In this document: piece by piece, positions 19,996 to 20,086 of the stretch | Numbering within the stretch: the stretch's first letter is position 1 | How the letters are laid out: each line of letters starts with the position of its first letter | DNA from: Hypsibius dujardini | Taxonomy: Eukaryota; Tardigrada; Eutardigrada; Parachela; Hypsibiidae | Direction: 5' to 3' | NCBI GenBank assembly: GCA_001579985.1 | Contig: LRSR01008467.1 | Span: forward strand, 1-20,086 | DNA: 20,086 nucleotides | Notes under the pieces: model-generated | The model's database searches: none | Told to the model about the DNA's origin: nothing | Seen by the model: only the letters and a program-made list of their open reading frames with translations | Program-made: the position numbers and the translations under genes

Positions 19996-20086
19996 GATCT
20001 GTGTGTCTGTCTGCATGTCTGCGTCTCTGTCTGTTTGTTTGTCTCTCTGTTTGCTGGTCTGTCTGTCTGTCTGTCTGTCTGTCTGT
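19996..20086. repeat. CTGT-type microsatellite running off the window
   Basis: TCTG/TTTG/CTCTG units lead into a pure GTCT run that continues past the right edge of the window. Confidence 0.9.

Noticed and set aside
1-20086. tRNA, rRNA, CRISPR arrays and bacterial-type operons
   Set aside because: No tRNA-like internal promoter boxes or folds were seen by eye. The tandem repeats have no spacer structure, and gene architecture is plainly eukaryotic.

Overview
This is animal nuclear DNA. Every gene I can support is built from short exons with GT-AG introns (one GC-AG), most of them only 59-150 nt, and lies on the minus strand. Minisatellites, CTGT/GTCT-type microsatellite arrays and small foldback elements fill much of the rest. 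The gene families (an invertebrate GluCl-like Cys-loop chloride channel, a small LysM secreted protein, a Cys-rich secreted protein) and the compact introns suggest an ecdysozoan such as a mite or a tardigrade. I cannot fix the species from the sequence.

Layout, read in the direction of transcription (right to left). (1) About 17.43-16.55 kb: a complete gene for a 126-residue secreted protein with one four-cysteine, fungal-style LysM domain, plus a spliced 5' UTR. (2) About 15.86-15.05 kb: the 3' part of a gene for an RNA-recognition-motif protein with degenerate RNP motifs. (3) 14.08-13.53 kb: a complete three-exon gene for a 132-residue secreted Cys-rich protein with a repeated C-x5-C module. 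(4) 5.49-1.11 kb: thirteen exons of a GluCl/glycine-receptor-like ligand-gated chloride channel, covering 570 codons up to the stop. Its signal-peptide exon was not found and lies upstream.

Between the genes are a 241-bp near-palindromic foldback element (6902-7142), a 229-bp element with perfect 27-bp inverted termini next to TA (9883-10111), a 4 x 73-bp tandem array (10285-10575), a 16-copy 21-bp minisatellite inside a channel intron (5504-5848) and five CTGT/GTCT-type arrays. Two of those arrays share the same unique 16-nt tail. The stretches 7.2-9.8, 10.6-13.5 and 17.5-20 kb hold no gene I can defend. Their open frames are about as long as chance would give, and I list only the better ones at low confidence.

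The genes do not form a pathway. The two small secreted Cys-rich proteins are the most likely undescribed material, because their short split exons are easy for gene finders to miss.
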